Shown in pieces: positions 5,299 through 6,286 of a stretch of DNA of 6,286 nt (the stretch's first letter is position 1; each line of letters starts with the position of its first letter). The stretch is from contig DNLO01000116.1 in NCBI GenBank assembly GCA_003488445.1, forward strand, positions 1 to 6,286, written 5' to 3'. The stretch comes from Lachnospiraceae bacterium (GTDB lineage: Bacteria; Bacillota; Clostridia; Lachnospirales; Lachnospiraceae). The notes beneath the pieces were generated by a model that was not told the DNA's origin, searched no databases, and saw nothing but the letters and a program-made list of their open reading frames with translations. Position numbers and translations under genes: made by a program.

Positions 5299-6286
5299 AT
5301 GGTAAAGTTTGAAAACATGAAGGACTTCAAGCCGATACTCGTCTTAGCGATCATATTTGCGGCACTGTGCATTTTTATCCCATCTGAAAATGAAGGCCCT
5401 TCTCCTGCACCTGCAGGAGAAGAAAGGATGCTGCCGGAGCAGTATGCTCCGCGCTTCAGCAGAGCAGGCGGATTTTACTCCGGACCGTTCCAGCTGAAGA
5501 TCAACTGCCCTGCAAAGGGGGCGGCGATCTACTATACCCTGGACGGGAGCATACCGGATGAAAATGCGATACCATATGAGGGACCGCTGGAGCTTACGGA
5601 CCGTACACCCTGGCCGAATATGCTGAGCGCCATATCCGGTGTATGCCCTGAGGGGGACTATATACCGCCGGAGCCGGTGCTGAAGGGGAATGTAGTCAGA
5701 GCCGTAGCGATACTGCCGGACGGCTCGAAAAGCAGAGTAACAAACGCCACATACTTCATAGGCATAGACCGCAGGCAGCAGATCGGAGATACACCGGTCA
5801 TATCCATGTATGTGGATCCGGAGGATCTCTTCGGGCACGAAAGGGGGATATACGTGCTGGGCAGGCTGTATGAGGACATAAGTACAAATGAGGATGAGAC
5901 CGAAGATGCGGGATACATCGGCAACTGCTTTATGAGAGGCAGAGAATGGGAGAGATCGGCTGCGATCGACTATATGCCGGCGGGAATGGGAGAGAAGGGC
6001 TTCTCGGCAGATCTGGGGATACGGATAATGGGAGGAGACTCCAGAGCATATATGCAGAAAAGCTTCCGGCTCAAGTGCCGGTCGGAATATGGAGAAAAGA
6101 ATATCTACTATAATATCTTTCCCGGAGGACAGGCAAAATACAAGTCCATCGTGCTGCGCAACGGGGGCAATGACTATGATTATGCCAGGTTCAGGGATCC
6201 CATGCTGCAGGAGCTGGTGTCGGACAGGGATATGGAGACACAGCGGTCTTTCCCGGTCACTCTCTTCATAGACGGGGAATACTGGG
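5299..6286 (+). CDS. CotH-family protein kinase-like surface protein with N-terminal chitobiase-type beta domain (3'-truncated by window edge)
   Basis: The frame stays open from ATG 5299 to the window end, giving 329 codons plus one base. A hydrophobic helix at about 12-28 acts as a signal sequence or anchor, followed by a Pro/Glu-rich linker. Residues about 57-153 match the chitobiase/beta-hexosaminidase C-terminal-type domain: GGFYSGPFQLKI (57-68), IYYTLDGSIP (77-86), VVRAVAILPDGSKS (132-145). The CotH region starts with DTPVISMYVDPEDLFGHERGIYVLG (164-188) and a WERSAAIDYMP segment (217-227). It continues with the family core DLGIRIMGGDSRAYMQKSFRLKCRSEYG (238-264), IVLRNGGND (284-292) and FIDGEYW (323-329). 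CotH proteins form an atypical kinase fold; Bacillus subtilis CotH phosphorylates spore-coat proteins. The metal-binding and catalytic motifs expected later in the protein are outside the window. An extracytoplasmic position is predicted. The gene is divergent from the two-gene membrane-protein operon, so shared regulation is possible. The role in this organism, and the substrate, are unknown. Confidence 0.88.
   Translation, partial: MVKFENMKDFKPILVLAIIFAALCIFIPSENEGPSPAPAGEERMLPEQYAPRFSRAGGFYSGPFQLKINCPAKGAAIYYTLDGSIPDENAIPYEGPLELTDRTPWPNMLSAISGVCPEGDYIPPEPVLKGNVVRAVAILPDGSKSRVTNATYFIGIDRRQQIGDTPVISMYVDPEDLFGHERGIYVLGRLYEDISTNEDETEDAGYIGNCFMRGREWERSAAIDYMPAGMGEKGFSADLGIRIMGGDSRAYMQKSFRLKCRSEYGEKNIYYNIFPGGQAKYKSIVLRNGGNDYDYARFRDPMLQELVSDRDMETQRSFPVTLFIDGEYW

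Noticed and set aside
5097..5312. Plus-strand 71-codon frame across the divergent intergenic region
   Set aside because: It starts inside the membrane-protein gene on the other strand, spans the promoter region, and overlaps the CotH start in another frame; no domain is visible.
5299..5400. Lipoprotein signal in the CotH protein (Cys24 after the hydrophobic stretch)
   Set aside because: The residue before the Cys is Leu, not Gly, Ala or Ser, so it does not fit a lipobox; a plain signal or anchor helix fits better.
5344..5838. Minus-strand 164-codon frame opposite the CotH gene
   Set aside because: The plus strand carries clear chitobiase-type and CotH motifs through this stretch; the minus translation is Arg/Cys/Tyr-rich and meaningless.

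Overview
This 6.3 kb window looks like a chromosomal segment of a Gram-positive bacterium of the Bacillota. A Clostridia / Lachnospiraceae-like host is my best guess. The grounds are a bacterial-type glycogen phosphorylase, a membrane-tethered GH25 muramidase, a CotH-kinase protein with a chitobiase-type beta domain (an architecture common in rumen and gut Clostridia), intermediate GC, and frequent ATA (Ile) and AGA/AGG (Arg) codons. The taxonomic placement is inference. Codon use looks similar in all five genes, and I see no insertion sequence, tRNA, rRNA, CRISPR array or attachment site.

Left part, plus strand (1-1450): the last 94 codons of a glycogen phosphorylase, then after 10 bases a complete 384-residue GH25 (lysozyme-family) protein held in the membrane by one N-terminal helix. 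A hairpin at the junction pairs the strong AGGAGG with CCTCCT just before the second gene's start.

Middle part, minus strand (1454-5161): two large polytopic membrane proteins, probably one operon. The 678-residue gene is upstream and the 553-residue gene follows 9 bases after its stop. The 553-residue protein resembles the LIC_10190-type membrane protein family. The 678-residue protein has a GT-C-glycosyltransferase-like layout: an early acidic loop, about 11-12 helices and a C-terminal soluble beta-rich region. The operon meets the GH25 gene tail to tail, with only 3 bases between stop codons and no visible terminator.

Right part: a 137-base divergent intergenic region with a good minus-strand promoter candidate, a leader hairpin and a perfect 10-base palindrome. 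It is followed by the first 329 codons of a CotH-family protein kinase-like protein, which runs off the right edge.

Functionally, four of the five genes point to the cell envelope: peptidoglycan cleavage, two probable lipid-linked-sugar or glycan-handling membrane proteins, and a surface CotH kinase. My inference is a locus for making or modifying a surface glycan or glycoprotein. The glycogen phosphorylase is probably a neighbour rather than part of that process. No wholly new system is evident. The least characterised parts are the paired membrane proteins and the divergently placed CotH protein.
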